Assembly: GCF_041060425.1 (NCBI RefSeq) | Contig: NZ_JAULBC010000007.1 | Location: 186,001-250,000 of the forward strand | Direction of reading: 5' to 3' | DNA length: 64,000 bases | Origin: Danxiaibacter flavus | GTDB lineage: Bacteria > Bacteroidota > Bacteroidia > Chitinophagales > Chitinophagaceae | Shown: piece after piece, positions 8,834 to 20,600 of the stretch | Layout: every line of letters starts with the position of its first letter | Position numbering within the stretch: position 1 is the stretch's first letter | Notes under the pieces: generated by a model | Database searches by the model: none | Seen by the model: the letters and a program-made list of their open reading frames with translations, nothing else | What the model was told of the DNA's origin: nothing | Made by a program: the position numbers and the translations under genes

Positions 8834-10666
8834 TTATTCTTTTTCAAAAATGGTTATTTCGCATCGCCTGTTTTCGCCCTGCAGCTTGATACATTCGGCC
8901 TTGTTTACATAGGTGTCGCATGTTATTTTAAAATTGTCTGCACCATGCGCATTGGCAATGACCTGGTTCTCCGGAACACCTCCTTTAACCAGGTACTGTT
9001 TTACACTTTCGCTTCTTTTGCGGGATAGCAGCATATTGTAGTTCCAGCCACCTATTCCGTCGGTATAACCATCAATTTGTATGATGTATTTTTGGGTAGA
9101 ATAATTTGTAATAATGTCTTGCAGGTAAGGTATGTCTTCATTCTTTAGATTGGATTTATTGAAATCAAAATGCATCAGGTAAGAAGGCATTACACGTTTA
9201 ACAGTCACATCGGAAGGTGTTTCTTCTGTTATGATCCTTGTATCCTTAACTGTTTTTTCTTTCTTTTTCTCCAGTGGTTTGTATCCCAACTCTACCAACG
9301 GATGTGTAAGCATATCCAGTTTGTAGATCCTGTCTTTCAGGTTATTGCCTGGCCGGTCAGAAGCCAGGTAAAAAACATTCTGATCCGGAAGAAACACAGG
9401 GTTTACATCGTCGTACTGTGTATTCACCGGGTAAGGCAAATGCGCAACTACAGGAGTGTCATTTTTCAGATGGGCTACATAAATATCCTGAGAGCCGTAG
9501 CCTTCCTGTCCGTTTGATGAGAACAATAAACTATCCCCCTTAAATACCTGCGGAAACAGTTCATCACCGTTAGTGTTGATCTGCGGACCAAGATTAACTG
9601 CCGCACCCCATTCTTTCTTTTCATTGTTCCAATCCGCATAATAAATATCACTTCCGCCATAGCCACCTGGCATATTGGACGCAAAATACAGGCGTTTTGC
9701 ATCAGCAGATAACGAAGGGTGCATAAAGGAATATTCGGAAGACTTCTTTCCCGCCCAGTGTGATATTCGTTCGGGAGATGACCATTTGCCTGTGTTGGCA
9801 TTGTACTGTGCTGTTGCAAGTTGCAGCTCATTTACAACAAGCGTGTTCAATGTTTTTTCGTTACTTATTTTACCATACCTGTTCGTGGTATAGATAATTG
9901 ATTTTTCATTGTTATAGAAGACGGCCGGTCCGCTTTGAAGCGTGTAATCCAGTGACCTGTTAAATTCCGAAAGTCCTTTTTTATCCTGGTAATACATTTT
10001 GGAATTAACATACAAGGTCTTTGCCCTGTTCTCAGTTACATAATTGGCAAGAAACACGATACCATCCTTGTATGGCGAGGCACCGTATTGGTAACCCCTT
10101 ACAGATACATTCAGCCTTACCATTTCGGCATGTCCGCCAAGGTCCTCCAGGCCATATCTGCCGAGTGTATCAAACCGCTGCGTAAGAAAACTTTCATATT
10201 TATTGATTGAAGAACAACGATTTTTAAACCGGGTGTCTGACATGAGATCTCTGAACCTCGCAGCCACCAGGTGTGCTTTTGTGATGGCTCCGCAACGGCA
10301 CAATATATCGAGATAGTTGTTTACATCCTTCGCTATAAGGCCTTCCAGCAGGTTGTCTTCAATAACGTCTGCATACAAAGACTGGGCCTTTTCAAACTGG
10401 CGCGTTTCATAATAAACCCTTGCCAGTTGCAATTTGGCCAGGTGAATCTTAAGTGGTTTCGCCTTTTTATCGTTTACGATGTTTCCGTATTTTTTGATGG
10501 CATTTTCATATTCCTGGATCTTGAAATAGTAATCACCGGAAAGGCTTGCTTTGTCAGTGGTGTTACCTGTCAGCGGTTCTAACGCCGGCTGCGCCATCCG
10601 TACATTGCAAGCTGCAATTATGCCGGATGCCATTGCTAACAAAACAATTTTTCTTGTTTTTTTCAT
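8834..10666 (-). CDS. OmpA-family lipoprotein with TPR and PD40 repeats (PorE-like)
   Basis: A 610-aa lipoprotein: lipobox GIIAAC with Cys20. Residues about 40-130 read as TPR-like helices (YYFKIQEYENAIKKYGNIV, ARVYYETRQFEKAQSLYADV). Residues about 190-430 carry PD40/beta-propeller motifs (LYFASNMPGGYGGSDIYYAD, LLFSSNGQEGYGSQDIYVA, FYLASDRPGN). Residues about 495-608 form a C-terminal OmpA peptidoglycan-binding domain (MHFDFNKSNL, IDGYTDGIGGWNYNMLLSRK, GENRRCEITI). This TPR-PD40-OmpA order is that of the T9SS-associated periplasmic protein PorE of Porphyromonas gingivalis, although many adhesin-linked paralogues share it. It sits 41 bp after the PorP/SprF gene, so it probably anchors the secretion or adhesin partner complex to peptidoglycan. 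Confidence 0.88.
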   Translation of the reverse strand: MKKTRKIVLLAMASGIIAACNVRMAQPALEPLTGNTTDKASLSGDYYFKIQEYENAIKKYGNIVNDKKAKPLKIHLAKLQLARVYYETRQFEKAQSLYADVIEDNLLEGLIAKDVNNYLDILCRCGAITKAHLVAARFRDLMSDTRFKNRCSSINKYESFLTQRFDTLGRYGLEDLGGHAEMVRLNVSVRGYQYGASPYKDGIVFLANYVTENRAKTLYVNSKMYYQDKKGLSEFNRSLDYTLQSGPAVFYNNEKSIIYTTNRYGKISNEKTLNTLVVNELQLATAQYNANTGKWSSPERISHWAGKKSSEYSFMHPSLSADAKRLYFASNMPGGYGGSDIYYADWNNEKKEWGAAVNLGPQINTNGDELFPQVFKGDSLLFSSNGQEGYGSQDIYVAHLKNDTPVVAHLPYPVNTQYDDVNPVFLPDQNVFYLASDRPGNNLKDRIYKLDMLTHPLVELGYKPLEKKKEKTVKDTRIITEETPSDVTVKRVMPSYLMHFDFNKSNLKNEDIPYLQDIITNYSTQKYIIQIDGYTDGIGGWNYNMLLSRKRSESVKQYLVKGGVPENQVIANAHGADNFKITCDTYVNKAECIKLQGENRRCEITIFEKE

Positions 10667-10707
10667 TGGTATTGTTTTTTCCTTTGTTCTTCAAAACCTT
10701 TTATAAA

Positions 10708-11631
10708 CTAAAAATATCTTGGGGTTACTACACGGTTGCTTTTGTCGTTGGCGAGCCTGAAATTGATCATAAGCTCATGCGAACCATATTGAATCTGTGA
10801 CATTGTTTTACCATAATTGTAATCATATGAATAACCTGCCTGCAGGTTTGGTGTAATCTGCAATTGCAGAATGCCGGTGACTGTTTTAGATGAGCGCCAT
10901 GAAATGCCGCCCCATAAAGTGCCTGCAAACAAAGCGTTCAGATTGAGATCAACCTGCAAGGGTGATCCATTCACATATTTAAGCAAGACATTGGGCTTTA
11001 GTTTTACATTTTCGCTAATGTCGTACAGGTATGCTGCCTGCAGGTAATAGTGAGATTTTCGCTGGATGGTATACACCTGGTTCTTTACAGTTGAAAGACT
11101 TTGAAATGTGGGTGATGACAATCCAAGAAAGAAACGTGGTGAAAACAACATAAAACCGAATCCCACATCGGTTTTTGTATACTTTTTATTATCGTGATAA
11201 ACCGGATCTTCTGTATTAAAAATTGTATTGTCTTCCCTGTAAAAACTTTGTCCCAAACGCAAACCCATACCCAAAAACAATTCTTCACCGATGGTTACTT
11301 TTTGCCCTATGTTAAACGCAACAGATGTCTGGTTGATATTGCCGATCTTATCATAACAAAGCAACCCGCCCATGTTGGTTCCGGTTGATTGAAACGGCGT
11401 GCTGAAAGTAAAGGATCCGGTTCTCGGCGCACCTTCAAGACCAACCCACTGGTTGCGCAATACAGCAGTTACACTGGTCGCCTCATCCATAGTAGGATAA
11501 GCCGGGTTGATCATCGTTCCGTTAAACATATATTGCGAGTATAGTGGATCTTCCTGCGCATACAAATGGCAGGTTCCCATAAGGCTAACCGTTATGCATG
11601 CCAGGAAAATAAATACTTGTTTGCTTTTCAT
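10708..11631 (-). CDS. PorP/SprF-family type IX secretion membrane protein
   Basis: A 307-aa outer-membrane protein. Signal peptide about 1-25, then the family hallmark EDPLYSQYMFNGTMINPAY, with later family-like segments such as RNQWVGLEGAPRTGSFTF and LQITPNLQAGYSYDYNYG. PorP/SprF proteins are beta-barrels paired with T9SS cargo that ends in a gliding-type (type B) C-terminal domain. In Flavobacterium johnsoniae sprF lies beside sprB. Here the gene follows the giant adhesin by 57 bp, which is the expected arrangement. Length is normal. Its role in export or surface attachment of the adhesin is inferred from the family and the gene order. Confidence 0.95.
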   Translation of the reverse strand: MKSKQVFIFLACITVSLMGTCHLYAQEDPLYSQYMFNGTMINPAYPTMDEATSVTAVLRNQWVGLEGAPRTGSFTFSTPFQSTGTNMGGLLCYDKIGNINQTSVAFNIGQKVTIGEELFLGMGLRLGQSFYREDNTIFNTEDPVYHDNKKYTKTDVGFGFMLFSPRFFLGLSSPTFQSLSTVKNQVYTIQRKSHYYLQAAYLYDISENVKLKPNVLLKYVNGSPLQVDLNLNALFAGTLWGGISWRSSKTVTGILQLQITPNLQAGYSYDYNYGKTMSQIQYGSHELMINFRLANDKSNRVVTPRYF

Positions 11632-11688
11632 GTTTGGATCATTTCATATGTACAATTAAAATCGCATCACTTCTTGTTTCGCCCCTTC

Positions 11689-14600
11689 CTATTTCTGTAA
11701 TCTCAGATAGCCGCTGAACCGTTGCCTTCGTTCTTCTCCGGGCTTAAGATCTTCCGGAGGAACAGTAATGTTGATGACATAGAAGTACACACCATCGGGC
11801 ACTCGTGTTGATACTGCTTTATTGCCACGGCCGTCAAAGCGTCTGCTGCTGTTGTCATATTTTGTCACACTGTAAACAACCTCGCCCCAGCGGTTAAAGA
11901 TGGTAACATCATTATCACCACCAGCCTTAACGCCGGTATAATGTTCTATGCCTTCTATTCTGAAATAATCGTTGATGCCGTCACCATTATCTGAAATGAG
12001 TTGATTTACATTTATGCGTCCGGGCCTGATCAACACAACACCATTTTTTACAGTAAAGCCCTGTTTATTGCCTTTGATCGTCAGTTTAAGTTCTTCTTTC
12101 GATTTGGATTCTGCCGCAACATTAAACGTTCCTTCACCGTTACCAGCCAGTATTGTTCCAATCGCATCCATATCGTAATCGACATTGCTAATTGTTGTAC
12201 CTGCTGCTTCTGCCAGGTTCACAGCAATGTCGTAGGATGTGGTTATCCCTTCCGGAAGACGTAGGTATATGTCCGTCTTTCCTTTGCCATAGATAGTGTC
12301 ATTGCCAATGGTTATAACAGCATTTTCAGGATGCAGGGAAGTTGAATCATGCACCAGCACCGAACCATCTGTTACTTTAAAGGTGCTGTTCTCAGCATGC
12401 AGATTCAGTACATGGTCAAGGTCAAGAATATGATTATCTACTGTATTCACCATGAACTGCGCATTGTTACGTCCCGCACCTATGCTCACTGTTGCCGGCA
12501 GCGTGTAATCCTCCCTGCGTATAGTAGTTCCGTTGCCTGCAGACAAGCTGAATGAAAAATCGTCAGGCAAATTAACTCCTTCGGGATAGCTGATGGTCAA
12601 CGCTGCGGTCTGCCCTTCCCATATTTCTGCTTTACTTGTTGTGATCTTTAATACCGGCCGTTCATGCACAATCACATTAACGGGCATTAAAGGCGAAGAA
12701 CAACCGACATTGGATGTACCGCTGATGTAATAAATGAACTTACCAGGGCCGCCAATGGCTGAAGCCTTTTGCTGTGTTATTTCATTCTTGCTTTCGTTGT
12801 AGTAAGTATATGCGATGTCCGGCGTGCTGCCGTTTACAACATCAGGCTTAATGATACTAACTGTATAAGGATCATATACAGCTGCCGGATCCGTGATATT
12901 CACTACTGGCAATGCATACCGTTTTACATTAACAGTGCCGGTTACTGACGGGCATCCGGTTGTTCTATCTGTTGCCGTTATCTTATAATCGCCCGCAATA
13001 ACGATGGCAGATACATTTGCCAGAGGACTGTTCATCACATCTGTAAAGGCATAGTTGTAAGCGGCTGTATCATAATTGGCAATTGACTTTACAAGGTTAA
13101 CTGTACCATTTACACCACACATAACTACGTTGCCATTGTTGTTGAGATCCACAACCGGTTGTTTGTAAATGGTTACCGGAATTGTTGCTGCATCTGAGCT
13201 ACACAGGGTTGTTTTATTTGTAGCGATCACCAAGTAGTTACTGCTTGCAGCAACTGATGCCGGTGCCGGTACTACGTTACCTGCTGCATCTTTAAACTCG
13301 TAGCTGAATACAGCACTATTATAGTTTTTTACCTGTTGTGCCAGGTTGATGGTGGCAGGAGCGCATATTGGCTGCGGAGTTGCTGTAACGGCCTGCGGCT
13401 TGGGATGTATAGTGGCAACTATTGCAACTGCGGGTGATATACAACCTGTTATTTTATTTTCGGCGGTTGCATTATATGTACCGCTGCCGGCAATAACTGT
13501 TGCATCATTAACAATAGCATTACCTGCGTCTCTGAATACGTACAGGTAGTTATCAGGATCATAATTGCTGACAGATGCCGTAACATCTATAGTTTCCGGC
13601 GCGCATACCGGTTGCGGCTGCACTATGGTAATTTGTGGCGTTATATTTATAACAACATCAACACCTTTTACTTCGGACCAGCAGCCGTTCACTTTACCGC
13701 GGATATAATACCTTCCACTCGTATTTACTGCGGCAGGGTTTAGCAGGTAAACAGTATTGTTAGCGGGGTTGTCCACCAGTGCCGTACTGTCTGAAGAATA
13801 TACAAATGTCATTCCCATACTGCTGCCGCTCGTTACCGCTCTTGCAGTAAGATTTATGGCAGATGGCGTGCACACTGCTGCCGGAGTTGTTATGTTTAAC
13901 TCAGCTTTCGGCTTAACAGCAATAGCCAGCACTCTTGCGTTGCCCGGCGCATTCTCACAAACGGAGATCGTATTGCTAACCGTAACGTAGAACGTTGTAT
14001 CTACAGTAAGCGTAGTTGTCAGATAGCTGTTGCCGGTATAGAATTGGTTAGTCAGGGCAGCATCAGTATACCAGTTATATACCGGATTAGTGATGTTGCT
14101 TGCAGGCTGTAGTACCGTGCTGCTGTTAAAACAAACAGGATTTACTCCATTGATAGTGACATCTGCATTACCAGCAACAGATGAACCTGCGGTAAGTGTG
14201 TAACCTGTGCTTAACACGCTTGAGCAACCGCCATTACCCGCTGTAACCTGGTAGGTTCCGGTTGATGTAGCATTGTAAACATTGCTGGTGGCCCCGGCTA
14301 TCAATGCACCATTAACATACCACTGGTAGCTTGTAGCACCTACAATACTGCTTGCAGTAAGTTTAACGCTATGACCTCCGGTACATACGATGTGCGTTGT
14401 ACCAGAAATAGCCGGAGCTTCCGGAGCCTGCGCCCCACCGTCATCTATCGTCATTTCATCGCTCACCGTTGTGCAAGTACCGCTTTCGGTAACAGCTACC
14501 CTGTAGGTTCCCGATTTTGTAGTATTTAAAATGCGGTTTACTCCTCCGGCGATGGCCTCATCATTATAATACCACTGATAGCTCACGCCAGTAACATCTG

Positions 14601-17600
14601 CTGTAAGTGTAATACTACCATTGGCGCAAATAGTTGATGAAGAGCTTGCTATTACAGGCTTTTGAGGAGCCGTGCCGGATGAAGATGAAAGCACCACTTC
14701 GTTACTGATAGTGCTGCATGGATTTTCGATGATGGAAACCCTGTAAGAACCAGCCTGCGTTGCCACGTAACTGCGAGCTGTAGCACCGGTTATTGCCCAA
14801 CCATTCCTGAACCATTGGTAACCCGAGGCGGTGATGCTTGAAACCAGCAGAACGCTGCCGTTTGCACATATTATATTTCCGCTTTGCAGGATAGCTGGCT
14901 GGGCCGGTGCTGTTCCGCTACCCTGGCTGATGGCTAAAACGTCGCTGATGTTTGTGCAATTGCCTCCAACATCAGTAATCGCTACACGGTAGTTTCCTGC
15001 CGCTGTTGCTATATAAGTTTGCTGGGTTGCCCCGGCTATTGGGAATGAATTGAGGTACCACTGGTAATTAAAACCGGATCCTGTGCTTGCAGTAAGCATC
15101 ACACTGCCACCTGTACACACTGTATTACTACCAGCCTGAACAGATGGTTTGGCTGGAGCTGTACCTGTGCTACCTGTAAGCGCAAGCGGATCGCTGGTAT
15201 TTATACATCCGCCACCATCTTTGGCTTCAATAATATATGTTCCCGCCTGCACTGCAACAATGCTTTGGGTTGTGGCGCCTGGTATTGTAGCACCATCGAG
15301 ATACCATACATAGTTAATACCTGTTGTTATGCCGTTGCCCATATCGGCTGTCAACAATACCTCACCGTTAGTGCAGACGACATTGCCGCTTTGAAGCGCT
15401 ATCGGTTTTGCAACACCTTTGCCTCCGTTGGCGGTAATAGACAATGCATCACTTACACTGCTGCAACCACCTGCTTCCAATACCTGCACAATATAACTTC
15501 CAGCAGAATTAACTACCAAAGTGCGGGCGATTGCACCATTTATTGCAACACCGTCTTTAAACCACTGGTAACTGTTCCCCGCGGTTGATGAACGCAATAG
15601 TATGCTGCTGGCCGTGCCGCACAGCACCGTACCATTGCTTTCTATAGCTGGCCGTGCCGGCGCTGTTCCACTACCAGATGTAACAACGGATGCATCACTT
15701 ATGTTAGAGCAAGTACTGCCACCGGCTTGCACGCGAACTGTGTAATTGCCACCTGACATGGCTGTATATATGTGTTCTGTAGCGCCAACAATTGCTGCAC
15801 CATCTTTATACCACTGGTAAGTGATCCCTGCAGTAAGATCTGTGTTGAGCAATATGCTTCCTCCTGCACAGAGTAACTGGCTACTGGCCGTTATCACCGG
15901 CCTTGCAGGAGCTACGCCTGAGCTGCTGATAAGATTGACAGCTGCGCTGGAGTCTGAATGGCAGCTAAATCCGGTTACTATAGTAGTAACCTTGTATGTT
16001 CCGGCTGCGAATGCAAAATAAGTGGATGCTGTGGCACCGGCGATAGCTGTACCATCCTTATACCATTGATAACCTGTGGTTCCCGATGTACCAGTGGCTG
16101 CCAGCATGATCTGTGCACCGCTGCAAAGATCCTGTGATCCGCCAGGCGATACCGATGGCGCCGCAGGTCTGTCTATCACAGTTACATTAACAGGCATGCT
16201 TACGCCGTAACAACCATTTGTATTGACCACTTTAACGGTATAAGCTCCTGTTGCAGTAGCCGTATAAGTATTTTGAATAGCACCCGGAACAGGCGCACCA
16301 TCTTTATACCATGCATAACTGCTTCCTGACGGCGCTGTGAGCATCAGGGATAAATTATTGCAAAAGCTTGTAGAGCCACTATATGTAATGGCATTGCCGA
16401 TATTGGCGCCATTGATAACCGTACTTGCCTGGCTAACAGTAAAGCCTGTTGAAGCACCATTTACCTTCAATGTAAAATTGGATGATAAGGCTTGTGCACA
16501 CAAAGCCGACACCGTAACATCTGAAACCGAATTGCTGTTCGTGGGAATGGTAATGGTATTAGATGATAAAGAATAATCAACACTTGCCGTTAAGCCTGTT
16601 CCGGCAGCTGCCAGGTTAATTGTAAGAGGGTAACTGGCAACAATGCCTGCAGGTAGTGATGCGGTGATATTACCTTTCGCTCCTCCCCTGTCAAGGTTAC
16701 CCCGTGTTACGGACAGGGTGATGATATTATTACCCGCCAAAGTCTGGTCCTTAATGGTAATTACAGACCGGGTTGCACCGGACGCAAACGTATAGCCGCC
16801 GGATAAAACACCGCCGCTTACATCAACAGCTTCGTCGCTTTCAATAATGTTATCTGTTTTGGCATCTACCGTAAAGGTTACTGAATTGGTATTTGCCGGA
16901 ATGGTAATGCTGTTTACTGCATTTCCCGGCGTCAAATGATAGTCGGTACCTGCAGCTGCACTTCCTGCAATCACTAACGGTACTACTATTGGCGAAACGG
17001 AAGTGATGCCCGTTGGAAGGCTCACTTTTACTGTCGCACCGGCACCTTCATCTATCGTTGTTGTGGCTGGTGTTATGCTGATTTGTTTATTCAGAGGATT
17101 GGTACCTGTCTGATCTTTTATCGTTACAGTAGAGATATTTTTACCGGATACATAAGTATAACCAGCAGAAAGTGTTCCTCCTGTAATGATCACTGTTTCA
17201 TCGCCCTCAATAAGGTTATCTGTTTTGGCATCTACCGTAAAGGTTACTGAATTGGTATTTGCCGGAATGGTAACGGTTGTTGGATTTATGCCATAGTCAG
17301 CCCCGGAAGCAGCTGTTCCGCCAGAGCCAATGGATACAGAGATTGCAGTACTTGATGTAATACCTGCTGGTAAACTCACTGTTATAGTAGTGCTTGCACC
17401 TTCATTTACATCAACGGTTGTTGGTGTGATACTGATTTGTTTATTGGTTGCGGTACCTGTCTGATCTTTGATGGTTATGGTAGATACGTCTTTGGCTGGT
17501 ACCCAGGTGTAACCCGATGGCAGTGTTCCGCCTGTAATTACTACAGTTTCATCACTCTCAATGATGTTGTCTGTTTTGGCATCTACTGTAAAGGCTACGG

Positions 17601-20600
17601 AATTGGTATTGGCCGGAATAGTAATACTTGTTGTTGCGGTTGCCGGGGTTAAGGCATAATCAGCAGTCGCAATTGCAGTTCCACTTACGCCAAGGGGAAC
17701 AGTAATTGCAGAAGACGATGTGACGCCTGCCGGGAGACTGACTGTAACCGGCACGCTTGCACCTTCATTCACATTTGACGATGTAGGTGCGATGCTGATC
17801 TGCTTATTAAGCGGGTTTATTCCTGTCTGATCTTTTATCGTAACGGTAGATACATTTTTACTGGTCGCATAAGTATAACCTGCCGGCAACGTTCCGCCTG
17901 TTATGATCACCGTTTCGTCGCCTTCAATTACAAAATCTGTTTTAGCATTTACTGTGAAACTTACCGAGTTTGTATTTGCCGGAATCGTCACGCTTGTTGG
18001 AATCAGATCATAATCGGCGCTGGAAGTAGCTGTTCCGCTAACACTAATGGGTACCGTGATGGCCGCGCTGGATGTGATACCTGCCGGTAGACTGACCGTT
18101 ATAGAAGTGCTTGTTCCTTCATTTACATTAAGGGCTGTTGGCGTTATGCTGATCTGCTTATTGGTTACAGAGCCCGTTTGATCTTTGATAGTTACAACAA
18201 CCGCATCTTTACCAGTTGCATAAGCATATCCTGTTGGAAGCGTTCCACCTGTGATAGTCACTGTTTCGTCGCTTTCAATAATATTATCTGTCTTTGCATT
18301 TACTGCGAAGGCGACAGAATTGGAACCCGCAGGAATGGTGACTGTTGATGAAATCAAATCATAATCAACACTGGAAACAGCTGTTCCGCTAACACTCACT
18401 GGTACAGAGATGGAAGCACTTGACGTGATACCAGCAGGCAGGCTTACTATTATAGTGGCGCTCGCTCCTTCATTCACATTGGCTGTTGCAGGTGTAATGC
18501 TGATCTGCTTATTGGTTACGGTACCTGTCTGATCTTTTATCGTAACAGTCGATGCACCTTTACCAGTTGCATAACTATAACCTGCTGGCAGCGTTCCACC
18601 TGTTACAATCACAGTTTCGTCGCTCTCAATAATGTTATCAGTTTTTGCATTAACGGGGAAGGTTACTGAATTAGAACCCGCCGGAATGGTAACGGCTGAA
18701 GGAATTAAATCATAATCAGTACTGGAAGCAGCTGTTCCGCCAGTACTAACGGATACAGCAATTGCAGCACTGGACGTGATACCGGCTGGCAGGCTGACTG
18801 TAATAGTAGCGCTTGCTCCTTCGTTTACATCAACTGTTGCGGGTGAAATGCTGATCTGCTTATTTGCCACTGTACCTGTCTGATCTTTGATGGTTACGGT
18901 AGAAGTATTTTTGCCGCTGGCATAAGTATAACCGGCTGGCAACGTTCCGCCTGCTATGGTTACTGTTTCGTCACTTTCAATAATGATATCAGTTTTTGCA
19001 TTAACCGGGAAGGTTATTGAATTAGAACCTGCCGGAATAGTGACGGTTGTAGGAAGTAAATCATAATCAGTATTGGAAGTAGCTGTTCCGCCGGCACTGA
19101 TGGGTACAGCGATTGCTGCACTTGACGTAATACCTGCCGGCAGGCTGACAGTTATGGTAATACCGGCCCCTTCATTCACATCAGCTGTTGACGGTGTAAT
19201 ACTGATCTGTTTATTGGCTACCGTGCCTGTCTGGTCCTTTATCGTTACAGTAGCTACATCTTTTCCGGTTGCATAAGTATAACCAGCTGGCAACGTTCCG
19301 CCTGTTATAATTACTGTTTCGTCACTCTCAATAATATTATCAGTCTTTGCATTAACGGGGAAGGTTACTGAATTGGAACCTGCGGGAATAGTAACGGTTG
19401 TTGGAAGTAAGTCATAATCTGCAACGGAAGCTGCTGTTCCACCAGTACTAATGGATATGGGGATCACAGCGCTTGACGTGATACCTGCGGGCAGGCTGAC
19501 AGTTACTGTAGTACCCGCACCTTCATTCACATCAATTGTTGTTGGGCTGATACTCATCTGCTTATTAGCAACTGTACCTGTCTGGTCTTTTATTGTTACG
19601 CTGGAAAGGTTTTTGCCCGAAACGTATGTATAGCCTCCGGGCAGCGTTCCGCCGGTGATGGTCACTGTTTCATCACTCTCGATAATATTATCCGTTTTTG
19701 CGTCGACGGTAAACGTTACTGAATTGGATCCTGCCGGAATGGTAATGCCGGCAGAGGCTCCTGTTGGTGTCAGATCATAATCTGTATTTAAAATTGCAGT
19801 TCCGCTTATTGTGAGAGGAACAGTAATTGCTGATGTGGATGTGATTCCTGTTGGCAGGCTGACTGTAATAGTAGCGCTTGCACCTTCGTTTACATTTGCA
19901 GATGCTGATGCGATGCTGATCTGCATATTGGTAGCAGTACCAGTCTGATCTTTGATGGTAACAACAGCTGCATTTTTACCGGCTACATATGCATAACCTG
20001 TTGGCAACGCTCCGCCTGTTATGGTGACAGTTTCGTCGCTTTCAATAATGTTATCCGTTTTTGCATCAACAGTGAAAGTCACGGAGTTGGCATTTGCGGG
20101 AATAGTTACACCGGCAGATGCTCCTGTTGGAGTCAGATCATAATCCGTATTTAAGATTGCGGTTCCACTTATGGCCAGAGGAATGTTGAGGGCAGAACTG
20201 GATGTAATGCCCGTAGGCAGACTAACCGTGATAGTAGTACTGGCGCCTTCATTCACATCAACAGTTGTCGGGTTGATACTGATCTGCTTATTGGCCGTTG
20301 TGCCTGTCTGGTCTTTTATTGTAACAGTAGAAACATTTTTGCCTGTAACGTAGGTGTAACTACCAGGCAGCGTTCCACCTGTTATGATCGCGGTTTCATC
20401 GGCTTCGATAATGTTATCCGTTTTTGCATCAACCGCAAAGGTCACAGCGTTGGCACCAGCAGGAATGGTAACGCCGGTTTCCGCAGTTGCCGGATTTAAG
20501 CCATAATCCGTGTTTACAATTGCAGTTCCACTCATGGCAAGAGGAACATTGATAGCTGAAGTGGATGTAATGCCAGCGGGCAAACTAACCGTTACAATAA